The notes under the pieces: generated by a model | What the model saw: the letters and a program-made list of their open reading frames with translations, nothing else | Databases searched by the model: none | What the model was told of the DNA's origin: nothing | Shown: one piece after another, positions 20,843 through 31,931 of the stretch | Position numbering within the stretch: position 1 is the stretch's first letter | How the letters are laid out: every line of letters starts with the position of its first letter | Source: Mantis religiosa | Lineage: Eukaryota > Arthropoda > Insecta > Mantodea > Mantidae | Reading direction: 5' to 3' | DNA: 64,000 nucleotides | Assembly: GCA_030765055.1 (NCBI GenBank) | Contig: CM060953.1 | Coordinates: 102,714,992 to 102,778,991, forward strand | Program-made: the position numbers and the translations under genes

Positions 20843-21085
20843 TGCCCGCCACGGTAGTGTAGATGGTAGCATGTCTGCCTCACGTTCAAGAGGTCCCAAG
20901 TTCGAATCTCGGTCAGGGGAGTTACCTGGATAAGGTTTTTCCGGGGTTTTCCCTTATCCTTACAGACGAATGTCGGGTAGCTCTAAGCTCCATGGACCCT
21001 GGACACATTTGAGCATCATTTCACCCATTTCATTCACCGTCCAATATGACTTAAGGTTGGAGGACGTAAAATTACAACAACAAAA
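20843..21085 (+). repeat. SINE-A, full copy with tRNA-like head
   Basis: 243 bp between 13-bp duplications ATCAAACTTAATA (20830-20842 and 21086-21098). The A-box region is GTGTAGATGGTAGCATGTCT and the B box AAGTTCGAATCTC. The body has TGGATAAGGTTTTTCCGGGG and GTCGGGTAGCTCTAAGCTCC, and the 3' end is GGAGGACGTAAAATTACAAC with a (CAA)n tail. Other copies lie at 39284-39529 (full) and 14838, 23358 and 7117 (fragments). Confidence 0.9.
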
Positions 21086-21875
21086 ATCAAACTTAATACA
21101 ACATATGACAGAAAACAACATTGATATAGCATTTATACAGGAACCGTACAACATAAAGAATAAATTAGCAGGAATACCGAAGTCTGTGAAGACATACACT
21201 CAAGGAATTGGAAGGAAAAGGGCAGCATTAATTGTCAAATGCCCACATAACCATTTTGCAGCTATCGGAAGAAGACTGTTTGGTTATAGAAGTAAAATAC
21301 ATGGTTTTACTTTCATCAGTGTTAGCATGTACTTTGGCTATCGAAGGGACGTCAAAGAAGATTCACAGAAAGTTAAAGATATCCTAGAAAAGAACCATGA
21401 TAAAGGAATAATTATCTCATTAGATAGTAACGCCAGAAACACTCTATGGAACGATACACTTACCAATCCACGGGGACACAATAGGAGAATTCATAATAAC
21501 CAACAACCTCAACATAATGAACGATGCCAGTGAAACACCAACTTCTGAGATGGTCAGAGGAAAGAGCTGGGTCGACCTAATAGTAACCAACAATCAGCTG
21601 CTGAAGTGTATATGCAAATGGGACTGTGGAGAGAAAGAGAGCACATCCGATCACAAAACAATAGACTTTGGGATAGGTAGAATGGCCCCAAATCAAACAA
21701 GGAGTCGTATAAGTAAAAGGTTCATTGTGAATGAAGAAGGATTCCAGACCTTCGACAAAGTATTGACAGCAAATCTTATCAAAACATTCAGGTGTGTTAA
21801 TACCACTAATTCCACAATAGATGAACTAACTGGAATAGTGACAAACTCTGCAAACACTGAACAAACATAGTTAAA

Positions 21876-22326
21876 ATATATGAAACGTAGTTTGGAAACA
21901 AGAAAGAAAGAACATTTTCGTAACATTAAATATAAACAAATTGATAAATCGGCCGTAGCAGATCATGTTTGGTCATTTAATCATGAAATAAATCCTGAAG
22001 CTAAATTATTAAAACAATTAAATGTTCCCATAGATTTAATCGGGGAAAAAATAGTTATTTAAAAAAATGAACATCGCGTAATGAATTTTGACATACCGGC
22101 AATTCTGTTTTTTTTTTTTTTTTTTTCCGTCTTCGGATGTTGGTAATGCTGAAAACATAACATAACAAAAGAAAAAACATGGTAACCGAGATTTCCTTAA
22201 CAACAGAGTTTAACTGAGGATGAATGCAATATGCCATCGAAATCGATTTTAAAAAGAAGAAAGAAGTATTAGCATCAACTTCTTAAGGTAAGTGGACATT
22301 AATTAACAATTATTTTTATTTGTGTA
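21876..22326 (+). mobile_element. PLE 3' fragment (PLE-B) inserted in LINE-R1a
   Basis: 451 bp between 13-bp duplications AAACATAGTTAAA (21863-21875 and 22327-22339). The frame from 21880 reads KRSLETRKKEHFRNIKYKQ, VADHVWSFNHEI and EKIVI.KNEHRVMNFDIPA, the GIY-YIG endonuclease end of a PLE, with one stop. The 3' region has a T-run (22110-22130) and a CTGAGGATGAATGC...CATCGAAATCGAT block also present at 16555-16600. It is a 5'-truncated copy. Confidence 0.82.
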
Positions 22327-22838
22327 AAACATAGTTAAAGCCTTTAACTGCATAACTGAGGCTAGTACAAAAGCTTTTGACGCCATTACCAGAAACAGAA
22401 ACCATGCAAAATATAAATCGGTCCCAAGGTGGACTACAGAATTAACAATAATGAGGAAATGTGTTAACACACTTAGAAGAAGTTTTCAGCGCACCAGAAA
22501 CAACATAGAGCTTCAAGAAGAGCGAAGGATAAAATACTTAGAAGGAAATCGAGAGTACCAATCCACCATAAATACTGAAAAATTTACTTCATGGAAAAAT
22601 TTCTGTTCTGTTGGGGAAGGGTCTAAACCCTGGAGTGTAGTTTACAAAATAGCAATGGGAAAGATTCGAAAACCAGTTACGCTCACTACACTGCAAAAAG
22701 AAGATGGGTCTTATACCCCTGATATGGAGAGCACAATCAGGTTAATGGCTGAACACTTTGTACCTGATGACGACGACTTGGAAGACGATGATTACCACAA
22801 AGCAATTTAGACAACAAGCTTTTGAATCAAATGGATAC

Positions 22839-23260
22839 TGTGACTTTGTGGGTTCGTAGAAGTCCAAGTTGCAGAAATTTCAAATGTTCTTTATTTCTGC
22901 AGAAATACACTGTTCTATTCTTACAGTAGTCGCATTACATCACATACACCATCACAATCTACCAAGGTCAATGACCACAACAAAGAGCTTACTCAACTTT
23001 CACTTCTGTTTCATTATCTTTTACGACTGACTCTCGGCGAGTTGTCGCTTCCTTAAATACCTCATTGATAATTCGAGACTGCTGTAACAATCAAGAAATC
23101 GAATGTTCTATCACCAGATGAAACCCGAACCTTCCAGAAGCGTAACTTTGTCTGTGATGGCCAGCCTTTTATCTCTGGCTATCTTTAACTGCAGGCTCTT
23201 TGTGTACACAAGCTGCGCTTATCTCTCTACACCGAACCTATTGTGCGGGTAGCCGCGACA
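22839..23260 (-). repeat. Gyp-C LTR
   Basis: 422 bp, TGTGACTTTGTGGG... to ...AGCCGCGACA. The ends match the Gyp-B and Gyp-D LTRs while the middle has diverged. The complement of a polypurine tract (CTGCTCCCTCCTC) follows at 23261. Confidence 0.82.
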
Positions 23261-23358
23261 CTGCTCCCTCCTCAAGACTGGTCGTCCCGTACAGCACCAT
23301 CGTAGCGGGCCAGACGATCCAGGTGCATCACCAACATCTTCCCTCGGTGCACCTTCTG

Positions 23359-23391
<33 letters not shown>

Positions 23392-23880
23392 GTCCTCCAG
23401 CGTTAAGTCATATCGGACGATGAATGGAATGGATGAAATGATGCTCAAATGAGTCCGGGGTCCATGGAGCCACGTCGTTAATCCTCTTCACCACCGGGTA
23501 CGGTCCTTGCCATGGTTGCTGAAGCTTCGGGCAGCATCCCGGCGTCCGGACAGGGCGGTACAACCAGACTAGGTCACTGCTGGAACCATTAGCTGTTGGC
23601 TTGCGTGTCGTTTCGGGTCTTCATGCGGTCGCTCGCCTTCTGGATATTCTGACGAGCCATCTCATACATGTCGTGGAGTTGGTCTACCAGGTTCTCCACA
23701 ACTCAGTTACTGGCTGTTTTTTCGTCCGGGGGGCTCCCAAAGGCCTGGTCACAAGGGAGGCGTAACTCTCGGCCGAACATTAAGCTAGCTTGTGTCGTCC
23801 CAGTAGTGCCATGTGTTGACGAGCGGTAGGCCAGCAAGAACAGTGGCACCTTGGAGCGGTTCCCCTCCTTGTGGGTTGGA
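23261..23880 (-). pseudogene. Gyp-C integrase C-terminal fragment
   Basis: Minus-strand pieces include SKVPLFLLAYRSSTHGTTG and TQASLMFGRELRLPCDQAFG (23703-23880), then a KTRYD-type segment and an RTVPGGEED/INDV-like end, in changing frames. They correspond to the region after the DDE core in Gyp-F. Frameshifts and a SINE fragment disrupt it. Confidence 0.75.
23358..23470 (-). repeat. SINE-A fragment in Gyp-C
   Basis: A T-run then AATTTACGTCCTCCAGCG...TCATATCGGAC and TGAGTCCGGGGTCCATGGAGC, the reverse complement of the SINE-A 3' half. Truncated at its 5' side and lying within integrase tail sequence. Confidence 0.82.
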
Positions 23881-26375
23881 TTTATATCACACGATGCAGT
23901 GACATATCTGAAGTTGGATTCGCCCCACACGCGCAAAAGTTTCGCTCTACCTCGGTGTGGCGACGCATGTAGAAGCCAAACCTTACCTTGATGTAGAAGC
24001 GATAAACCTTTCGTCTAAAAGTCGTGAAGATGAAGTTCTAGTAGATTTCTATAAATGTTCGCTTCGGCAGCTGCGGCGAGCGATGAGATGTGAAACTTCT
24101 CAGGCCTAGTATCGATACAAAAGGGATTTCACTTTTGGGCAACTATGGAATAAAATAATTTACACCGTTTCAATTTACTTCGAATTATATTTCTCGACAT
24201 AATTTTCTTCTTTACATGCGACTTTTTCCACTGATGTATATAGCCCTTTACTATATATTAATTTTCTCCTTTTATTTATAAATGATGCAACGGTTTTTTA
24301 CTTTAATTATTTATCATAGCGTCGCGTCTTCTATGTATATTTTAAATGTTTACTAAACGTTCATAAATGATGAACTCCAATAACTTCTCGTAGTTACAAG
24401 AAGTCTTTTACCGAAATCACGTCTACCCTCTTCGAGAGTTAAAGCCAGAAAAAAAATTTAAGAATAAAATCATTGGTTCTTTTTTCTGTTTTTGTTGCTA
24501 AGCCACCACAATACTTAATTCTAATTGGTCCTTCGTCACAATCTGGGATTTCAACCGTTCCGCCTTGCAGTGAAATTTCTTGCCAAGTTAGGAACACAAT
24601 AAAAATTAATATCATATGAATAGAATGCAAATGAGGAAAAGAAATTTCAAACCTCGACTGTTGCATGCTTATTTTGTGGAGTGAAAAGTTAACAAATATC
24701 TTTAATTCATCTAAATTTTCTCATATAAGGAATGGAGAAACAGAATAGCGAGACACTTCTAAAAATTGAAGTAATGAAGACATGGCAATATTGTATAGCA
24801 CTTGGAAAATAAACAAAATGGCAACAGTTCTAGGTGCAAATGACAGTCTCATGTTCACAATCCATTGTGCTCCAATGTATTATTAATTACTGTATTCACT
24901 GGTATCCAGTTTTTGTAACAATTCACTTTTGTTGCCATTAACACTATATCTTTACAAGTAAATGCTTTCCTATGATATGTAAAATTTGTTTGCTTTGATA
25001 CTTTCAGGCTTATTCTCACACAGCATGGAATTTGTGTCATATTACTGCATATTTAAGTATAAAGGAATGTAATCATGCTAAGTTCACTCAAAGGATCATT
25101 AATTGTAGTTGTTCAAATTTATATGTAAGTATAAAGGAATGTAATCATGCTAAGTTCACTCAAAGGATCTTTAATTGTAGTTGATCAAATTTATAATGTC
25201 ATTGCAATTGCTTATGCTTTCATTCATTGAAATTATTTTAATAGTTTATAATTAAAGTATAACTGATTAAGTATTCGTAAAATAATTTTCATTAACTGGG
25301 CTGCAAATATTTAATGTTGTCAGATCTTCTAACATGAACGAGATACAATGCTTCTTTATATCTATTATATAATTATTGTAAACAATAATAGTGCCGGACC
25401 AAAGTAAATTCTTTAATGTGATAATGTTTATATTACCCTATTTATTGCCAATATAGTATTAGCATTACTAGTAGTCACTAGTGGGTATTTTAAAAGGAAC
25501 ATATTTTTAATTTTGAGAAAAATTATTGACAGTTGAGGTAAGCATAATTCCTTTTTTATGTGTAGCAACTGCCATCAATATTTTATAAGGTATGCAGCAT
25601 TCATTCTCTTGTAGTATTCTTAATACAGCTTGACTTTAAGAAATAAACATTGCCATGTAATTTACAACTTTAAAGAAGGACTTTTTACCTGAAAGAAATT
25701 CTATTGAAATGTATAACTTTATACTTGGTACAGATTATGAAAATAATGAGTTTAAAAAATGCATGTCATAGAATTCAATCCATTTTGTGTCACAACTGTT
25801 AGCAGTAACATGCTTTAGTGAGTTCAAGGATCTTATGCATAGAAACCCTGTGTCACTGATTAAGCTTATGTTTGTAAGCAACGCACCCAACACTGGATTT
25901 TTTTACAACATATTTTGTACAGAAGTGTGAAGTTGAATTTGCAATATTTGTTAGTTTACAATGATATCTGAAATATAGCTTTACAAAACTGCAAAGTGAG
26001 CCAATGATAGCCATTTCCTCTGAAGCTTATGACCAATTTCATTTTTATACCATCTATGCAAGAATATCTGAGAATTAAGTGACTCTTCACTGACATTGGA
26101 TATGTACTTTTATTAAAAATAGTACAAAAGTGAGCAGAAAAAGTAATGTGAGTGTTACATATCAGAATTTTTTATGGATAATAGAAAAATGCTTGCTGTC
26201 CTTTTTCATATACCATTAAAAGTTAAAATGGAAAATAAAGATGGTTTATTCTTAATATTTAGTAAACAAATTAAACGTTTCACTCAGTAATTAGATACAT
26301 TTTCTTTTCATTATTTTTTGAAAATTATAATTATATTATATTTTATTATAATTTGAAAATTAGCAAATCACCCCA
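23881..26375. other. Unassigned AT-rich DNA
   Basis: No supported coding region. A 75-codon minus frame at 24439-24666 opens with a hydrophobic stretch but has no support as a gene. A tandem duplication sits at 25053-25190. Confidence 0.4.
25053..25190. repeat. Tandem duplication, two units of about 70 bp
   Basis: AAGTATAAAGGAATGTAATC...GATCATTAATTGTAGTTG is followed directly by a second copy with few changes (GATCTTTAATTGTAGTTG). Non-coding. Confidence 0.85.
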
Positions 26376-26790
26376 ATTACAACACCTGGTTGAGTAGAAT
26401 AAAGGATCAGTTGGAGAAAATTGGATTAGGTGATGTATGGATACAATGATATAACATGATTCAAGGGACATGGAAGAAAATTTGCTCTAGATTTGAAGAT
26501 ATGGACTGATAGACACTGGGCTGAGAGGGAAGGGAAAATGTCAGTGGAGTTTTATAAATTCCTTAAAACTGAAACATGTATAGGAACGTATTTAGAAATA
26601 TGTAACAGAGAAGAGAGGCAAGCTACCTAGGAGTATGGAAACAGAGGACTTAGGAGTGTGCAAGGTGTCTATCCAATGTGTTGTGATAAGGAAGACAGAG
26701 AACATATTTTATGGGTATGTAGAGGGCAGAGTTTGGAGGAAAAAAGCTGACAGGGGAAAAATGATTCAGAAACATAAAGAATTGTAATGG
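26376..26790 (+). pseudogene. LINE ORF2 C-terminal relic
   Basis: Plus-strand peptides between stops read NYNTWLSRIKDQLEKIGLGDVW and later YPMCCDKEDREHILW.CRG, a C..C....H....C arrangement like the cysteine-rich end of some LINE ORF2 proteins. It is heavily degraded, RT is not visible and the family cannot be assigned. Confidence 0.4.
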
Positions 26791-27114
26791 TAAAGAAAAT
26801 GTTCACAGATAAATGTTAATTAAGACCATAAATTTCTGCGAAATTTTAGATAAAAATGGAAATAGTTGATAAAATTTGAAAAATGATAGTGTATTAGTGC
26901 AAATAAATTATAGTGTGTTTAAAGAAAGGAGATTGGTAAAGTGGACTTCATTGAATAAATGGACTTCTTTGGATAAGTGGCCTGGGCCAATCCCCATAGA
27001 TGTCATCATGTAATAATTTAGCACTAAAATAAATAGATAAATATATGAATTGATAATGTATATTTCAAGGATTATGAAAATCTATAAAGAATTTGTAAAT
27101 TTGGGAAAATTAGA

Positions 27115-27174
27115 ACAATTTGTATCTCAGGTTTCACAGACATATCATTGATTAAAAATGCAATAGAAAAAGGG

Positions 27175-27222
<48 letters not shown>

Positions 27223-27415
27223 AGGAACTTTTACTGTAGTGTCATATTTTCTTTTTTCTTTTCAGGTGTTTCGGTTCTGCAGTGACACAGGTTCAGTAAA
27301 TCCACCTAAATGTATTTATATGAAAGAGTGGTTGGAATAATACCAAGTTCAAGTTTGTATCTCAGGTTTTACAGACATATCTTTGATTAAAAATGCAATA
27401 GAAAAAGGGATGATT
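27115..27415. repeat. Direct repeat of about 65 bp flanking a T-run
   Basis: TTTGTATCTCAGGTTT.ACAG to AAAAATGCAATAGAAAAAGG occurs at about 27118-27180 and 27353-27415. Between the copies lie a 40-bp T-run (27180-27221) and about 130 bp of other sequence. It is longer than a normal LINE target duplication. Confidence 0.75.
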
Positions 27416-27505
27416 TGTTTTGTTTGATGTATTTATGCACAGCTGTTGTACTTAAAATAAACTTCACAAAGTAAGACAATGGCTGTTTGATTTTTTACCT
27501 ATATA

Positions 27506-27530
27506 CAAGGGCAATTCAATAAGTAATGCA
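27506..27530 (+). repeat. Possible mariner terminal repeat, solitary
   Basis: AGGGCAATTCAATAAGTAATGCA resembles a mariner end. No partner repeat or transposase is nearby. Confidence 0.35.
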
Positions 27531-27624
27531 TGTATCAAAATAGATGTTGTTGGTAATGCAAGTAAGTGTTACTATCATATACTGTCAGTTGTGGTCCAGA
27601 TTTTTATTAACTATAAAGTTTTAA

Positions 27625-27626
27625 AA

Positions 27627-27664
<38 letters not shown>
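27625..27664. repeat. (TA)n microsatellite
   Basis: About 18 TA units after an A-run. Confidence 0.95.
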
Positions 27665-27665
<1 letters not shown>

Positions 27666-27839
27666 TAATTATAGTATAAATTTGTCCCCAATACAGAAAA
27701 ATATTTTCAAAAAACATTGGAACAAAACATTAGACATCTAGCTCATAGAACAATGAATGAATGTGTGTACGTGCGTGTGTGCATGTGTCTGTCCCTCTAA
27801 TGCTCAAAATTTGATAGCACAATCATTCTTTTTGCCTCT

Positions 27840-29283
27840 TAGTATTTGATACTGATTTTGAATGGCAAAATGTAACTGAAGAACAAGTATTAAATGCAGT
27901 GTCTGATCTTTCTTGTTCACATAGTCAAGACATTTTTGGTCTTTCCAACTTTTTTGTCAAAGAAATTATAGGAACAAATAGTAACACCATTGACTTGTTT
28001 GATTAATAGAGGCATCTCAGAAAAGCTATTTCCTGAATGCTTAAAACTATCTAAAGTTATTCCTATATATAAAAGGGGGGATTAAAACACAGTGGACAGC
28101 TATTGACCAATCAGTCTTTTTCCAATTTTTTCTAAAATTATTGAGTCACTCATGTATAAACAGATGCTAAGATGGTTTGATCAGTACTCTATTATTACTA
28201 CCAAGCAATTTGGTTTCCAGAAAAATAAATCTACAACATTGGCAATAGAGTATCTAACAAAAGAAATAATAACTGCTTTGGAAAACAAAGAAAATATGTC
28301 CATAGTATTGTGTGATCTCACTAAAGCTTTTGACTGTATATCACATAAACAAGTACTGGAGCACTATGGGATTAGAGGTGAAAACACAAAGCTAATAAAG
28401 TCATACTTAAATAACAGATGGCAAATGGTTGCTACTGCAAACGAATGTTCAGAGGTAGGTGCGGAAAATAATCAATTGTGTCCCTCAAGGGTCTATCCTA
28501 GGTCCGTTTCTTTTTATTTTATTAATCAATGACTTGGTATATAATTTGCCAGAAGACCTAGTTATGTACGCTGATGATACAACTTTAATAACATCGCACT
28601 TAGATCATAATTAAAACTTTTAGAACTACATAACTTTAATTCTGCAAAGAACTGGTTTACTGCTAATAAGTTAATGTTAAACGAACAGAAAACTCAGCAT
28701 TTTACATTTAGTTTGTCAGATATGAGGATAAATGAATTGCCATTTGTTAAACTCTTGGGTTTCTGCCTAGATTCAAAGCTTGGATGGAAAAAGCAAATTG
28801 AAAATGTGTGCACTAAATTATCCAGAGTAATCTTTACTTTTAGGAAGCTTAAGTCACACATGTCACTAGATACTCTCAGACAGATATACTTTGCATTATT
28901 TGAGACACACATAAACTATGGAATACATTTTGGGGACATTCTTCCGAGGTTCATAAGATTCTTCTATTGCATAAAAAGGCACTACGAATACTTTTAAATA
29001 AAAATAGCAAAAGAACCATGTAAACCACTATTTATTAAATTGAAGATTATGACCGTGTACAATCTATTTATATACAGATCATTAATTTATATCAGAACAA
29101 ATATTAACCAATATTCTCTCAGGACTGATCACCATAATTTCAACACAAGAAATAAGCTTAAATTAGACTATCCAAGATGCAGGTTAGCTCTTAGTGCAAA
29201 TACTTATTTTTATAATGGTATTAACATGTTCAACAAACTACCTGAGGTAGCAAGAGTTGTCCCAATTATTAGACTAAAAGTAT
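27840..29283 (+). pseudogene. LINE-J2 reverse transcriptase
   Basis: Pieces in order: TEEQVLNAVSDLSCSHSQD; ISEKLFPECLKLSKVIPIYK; KQFGFQKNKSTTLAIEYL (28152-28532 frame); MSIVLCDLTKAFDCISHK; VPQGSILGPFLF with MYADDTTL (YADD at 28567-28578); LLGFCLDSKLGWKKQI; FETHINYGI; HHNFNTRNKLKL...CRLALSANTYFYNG and NMFNKLP. The order is that of a Jockey-superfamily ORF2 palm, thumb and C-terminus. At least five frame changes or stops were seen (for example at about 28460, 28615 and 28995). Confidence 0.82.
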
Positions 29284-29522
29284 TGTGACTTTGTGGGTTC
29301 GTGAAATAAAGGTCGAGGTTACAAACACAAAAACTGTACTTTATTCTCGTAGCAAATACACTCTTCACAAATTGAATTTGCTAGATAACCTAAAACTGTT
29401 TATTTTTCAAACACTTCGCTCAACTGTCTGTCGCTTCCGGTAATGATCGGCCCCGAAGTTTCCCGAATCTCCACCGGCCACCATTTATTCATCGGCTTTG
29501 CGAGTCTGCCGCCAGGGTAATA
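29284..29522 (-). repeat. Gyp-D 3' LTR
   Basis: 239 bp, TGTGACTTTG... ending GGGTAATA, where the partner ends GGGTAACA. A pyrimidine tract follows on the inner side. Confidence 0.9.
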
Positions 29523-30045
29523 CTGCTCCCTCCTCAAGGCTGGTCGTCCCGAACAGCGCCTTCGTAGCGGGCCAGGCAATCCAGGGGTACCACCTAAAGT
29601 ACCGGCGTGCACTTCTTCCAAGACTTCCGGAACCTTACTCCGGGGAAGTACCAACTATTCTCTCTGCGTCTTCCCATCGGGTGATTCCCATACCCGGAAC
29701 AGCACACCCTCTCTGGTCTTCAACGAGTCCCACTGGGCCCAGTAAGACTTGTAGGTGGCGCTCCTCGGTGCGACGTCCGCCCAGGTTGGTCTCGTCCCTG
29801 CCTCCACTTCCCTCAAGAGTGGCCCCAAGTCTGCGTCCGCCAGCTGCTCCCTCCTCAGGCCTGCGCTATCCCAGCCATCCGCAGGCACTGCCGTGACTAC
29901 TCGAACTGCTGCGGCACGCTCCTTCTCCACTCTTGTGCATTGGCCGCACTCTTCTGGACAGTGTCTTCGGGACATAGCGTCCGCGTTTCCGTGGCTCTTC
30001 CCTCTGCGATGTTCCGAGGTGAAGTCGTACTCCTGCAGCCTCTGA
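29523..30045 (-). pseudogene. Gyp-D residual RNase H / linker and integrase tail
   Basis: In one minus-strand frame RWVQRLQEYDFTSEHRRGKS, CPEECGQCTRVEK and WDSLKTREGVLFRVWESPDG match the segment between RNase H and the integrase zinc finger of Gyp-F. This ends in EVLEEVHAG and, after a deletion, the terminal CLARYEGAVRDDQ peptide. The RT and most of RNase H upstream are deleted; the junction lies within VMVTTRSGR at about 30060. Confidence 0.8.
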
Positions 30046-30059
30046 ACCCAACGTGCTGT

Positions 30060-30723
30060 CTGGCCTTCCGGACCGCGTCGTCACCATCACCTCGCTCCTC
30101 GCGGGGACAACTACGTCTTCGTTCAAGATGACCCTGCAAATTCCAAGGCGCTCTTCTGGTTGACGGAGTATAACCTCTTCTCCGTTGAGCCTCAGGACCT
30201 TCCGGCCGACGTCGACCGTCGCCTCGTGGCTCCTGAGGGCATCCAGTCCCAGAATCACCTCTTCAGCCACCTTCGCGACGAACACCCACAGACGCACGGC
30301 ACTCCGTCCCAAGGTCAGCTCCAGCAGGGCCTCCTCCACAGGCAAGGTGTCGCCCGATGCCAACACAAGCTGGTATGGTCGGCTCGGCTTCCTCGTCTGC
30401 AAACCATTCGCCACGTCAGGTCTGATGATGGTCACGGCTGCCCCGGTGTCCATCAGCACGCAGCACGGCTTTCCTCTTACCCAGCCGTCCGCGATGAGGT
30501 TGTCATCCATCCGCCGGCTGACGGCGCGGATTGTCACTCGAGGGAATGGTGGTAATGGCGCTGACGTACCCCTCTCCACGCCGGGCCTTACTCGTTCTTC
30601 CGGCCGCTCTTTCTGGTGTGGGCAGTCTCTGCAGGTGCCCGGGCTGTCTACACCCCAAACACAGGCCACTAGGTGTTCGCCGGCGTCCCACAGCTGGTCT
30701 TCTGTCTCCGGCGTAGCGGACAC
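30060..30723 (-). pseudogene. Gyp-D protease region
   Basis: The frame from 30723 contains RRMDDNLIADGWVRGKPCCV, LMDTGAAVTIIRPDV (aspartyl protease site), ILGLDALRSHEATVDVGRKV and NEDVVVPARSEV. It then crosses the deletion into RNase H sequence in the wrong frame. The first about 45 residues of the open frame lie in another frame than gag and are probably not translated as such. The protease itself looks intact through its active site. Confidence 0.82.
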
Positions 30724-31680
30724 TCCTCGTTCTCGACGTCGGGATAGATGCTACCTTGGCCGCCTCCATCCTTAATGCCGCTGTCAGCGCCTCGTGGATG
30801 GTTTTATAATCGCCGAGCATTAGGCGCTGACGAATCTCCGTGTCCCGTACCCCGTCGACAAAGTTGTAGGCGGCTTCCCGGGATACGAACTCCAGTGGCA
30901 GGTCAACCGAGGCCTTGCTAGCTAGCTGCTCAATCGCTATGGCTAACTCCTGCAGCGTCTCCCCCGGCTGCTGTGACCTTGCCTTTAGTTGGCTGCGGTA
31001 CGCTGCGGCTAAGCGGTGGTTCCCGTAACGATTCTCCAGGGCCTCCCAGATGTCCTTGGGCGCCGCCGTTGTCTGCACCGCGTTTAGGACTCCCGCGGCC
31101 CGTCCCTGGAGGCTGGCTATTAGCTGTGTGGCCTCCTCCTCCTCCGGTGACCATCTGTTGTGCTTGGCCACTGTGTCGAACTGGCGGCGGAAGACCTCAA
31201 ATGTTGAAGCGCCGTCATATTTCGGCGGTTTGACGCCCGCAGATGTTGTGTCTTGTCCCGGCGCGTCGGCCTTCAAATCCTTCAGTTTCCTGCCGACGAC
31301 GTCCTCTACTATGGCGTACAGGGACTTGACGCTGCTGTCGGCCTTTCCCTCCAGGTCGTCAACGCGGCTCGCCAGGTCCTCGACGCGCTCGTCCACTTGG
31401 CCCATCCGCTTGCCCTGCTCCGTCACGTTACCCCTCACGCCGGCCAACTGTTCTTCAAATTTGGCGGCGAGGGCCTCGTTCGCAACCTTCATTTCTTACA
31501 GCTTTGCGGACAGGTTGTCATTTGTAGTCTCCAGCTTCGCGGCCAGCTGTTATTTGCCGCTTCTGTTTTTGCAGCGAGGTTTTCATTTGCCGTCTTCATT
31601 TCCGAGGTCAGTTCGGCCTTCATTTCCATCATCTTCTCCAAAATCTTTTCCAATGCCGATTCCATGGCCGTTATCCCACT
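30503..31680 (-). pseudogene. Gyp-D gag
   Basis: Starts MESALEKILEKMMEMK at about 31666, shifts frame near 31550, then runs open from 31492 for 329 residues: coiled coil (QLAGVRGNVTEQGKRMGQVD), VFRRQFDTVAKHNRWSPEEE, AAPKDIWEALENRYGNHRLA, RQRLMLGDYKTIHEALTAAL and a knuckle CLGCRQPGHLQR, where frame is lost before the last cysteine. It holds one copy of the DLEGKADSSVKSL block that is doubled in Gyp-A. Confidence 0.85.
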
Positions 31681-31690
31681 TCTGACGCCA
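31673..31690 (-). other. Gyp-D primer-binding site
   Basis: Minus-strand TGGCGTCAGAAGTGGGAT, the closest of the copies to the tRNA-Leu complement apart from one base. Confidence 0.65.
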
Positions 31691-31692
31691 GT

Positions 31693-31931
31693 TGTGATTT
31701 TGTGGGTTCGTGAAATAAAGGTCGAGGTTACAAACACAAAAACTGTACTTTATTCTCGTAGCAAATACACTCTGCACAAATTCAATTTGCTAGATAACCT
31801 AAAACTGTTTATTTTTCAAACACTTCGCTCAACTGTCTGTCACTTCCGGTAACGATCGGCCCCGAAGTTTCCCAAATCTCCACCGGCCATCATTTATTCA
31901 TCGGCTTCGCGAGTCTGCCACCAGGGTAACA
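31693..31931 (-). repeat. Gyp-D 5' LTR
   Basis: 239 bp, partner of 29284-29522, followed by GTAT. Confidence 0.9.

Larger units (their letters stand above)
20765..22810 (+). pseudogene. LINE-R1a ORF2, endonuclease and pre-RT region
   Basis: ATG at 20765 just after the ORF1 stop. It begins VQINMQHSHAAASNLI, the APE-type endonuclease opening. After SINE-A it continues ENNIDIAFIQEPYN (catalytic E in QEP), GIIISLDSNARNTLW (D and N of the active site) and SDHKTIDFG. After the PLE insertion it resumes with the R1-type linker (VPRWTTELTIMRKCVNTLRR; FTSWKNFCSV; PWSVVYKIAMGKIR) and stops at 22808, before the RT palm. Insertions and frameshifts inactivate it. Confidence 0.8.
19856..22834 (+). mobile_element. 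R1-clade LINE (LINE-R1a), truncated in ORF2
   Basis: Holds an ORF1 with CCHC knuckles and an ORF2 with the endonuclease and the linker before RT, then ends where Gyp-C begins at 22839. It is interrupted by SINE-A (20843-21085, 13-bp duplication) and by a PLE fragment (21876-22326, 13-bp duplication). RT is not present to the right of Gyp-C. Confidence 0.82.
22839..23880 (-). mobile_element. Gyp-C: 3' end of a Gypsy element
   Basis: One LTR (22839-23260) preceded by ATAC, then on the minus strand the integrase C-terminal region to about 23880, where homology stops. No second LTR follows. A SINE-A fragment lies in the integrase tail at 23358-23470. Confidence 0.8.
29284..31931 (-). mobile_element. 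Gyp-D: doubly deleted Gypsy LTR retrotransposon
   Basis: 239-bp LTRs (29284-29522; 31693-31931) with GTAT on both sides (29280-29283; 31932-31935). On the minus strand: PBS, gag, protease, then a jump to mid RNase H and the linker, then a second jump near the integrase zinc finger into the last residues of integrase and the PPT. RT and nearly all integrase are gone. The LTRs differ at about 10 of 239 positions by eye, so it is clearly older than Gyp-A. The LTR sequence is related to Gyp-A's. Confidence 0.9.

Noticed and set aside
20970..21533. 187-codon frame starting in SINE-A and running into the endonuclease
   Set aside because: The first about 40 codons are SINE sequence. The real ORF2 start is at 20765, upstream of the SINE.
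22205..22250. Hammerhead-like block CTGAGGATGAATGC...CATCGAAATCG in the PLE-B 3' region
   Set aside because: CTGAGGA and GAAA are present, but the intervening bases do not form the required stem II next to the core, so it is a conserved PLE 3' block and not a supported ribozyme.
24439..24666. 75-codon minus-strand frame with a hydrophobic N-terminal stretch, then two cysteines, suggestive of a small secreted protein
   Set aside because: No recognised family, AT-rich surroundings, and no supporting splice or promoter context. Kept only as a remote possibility.
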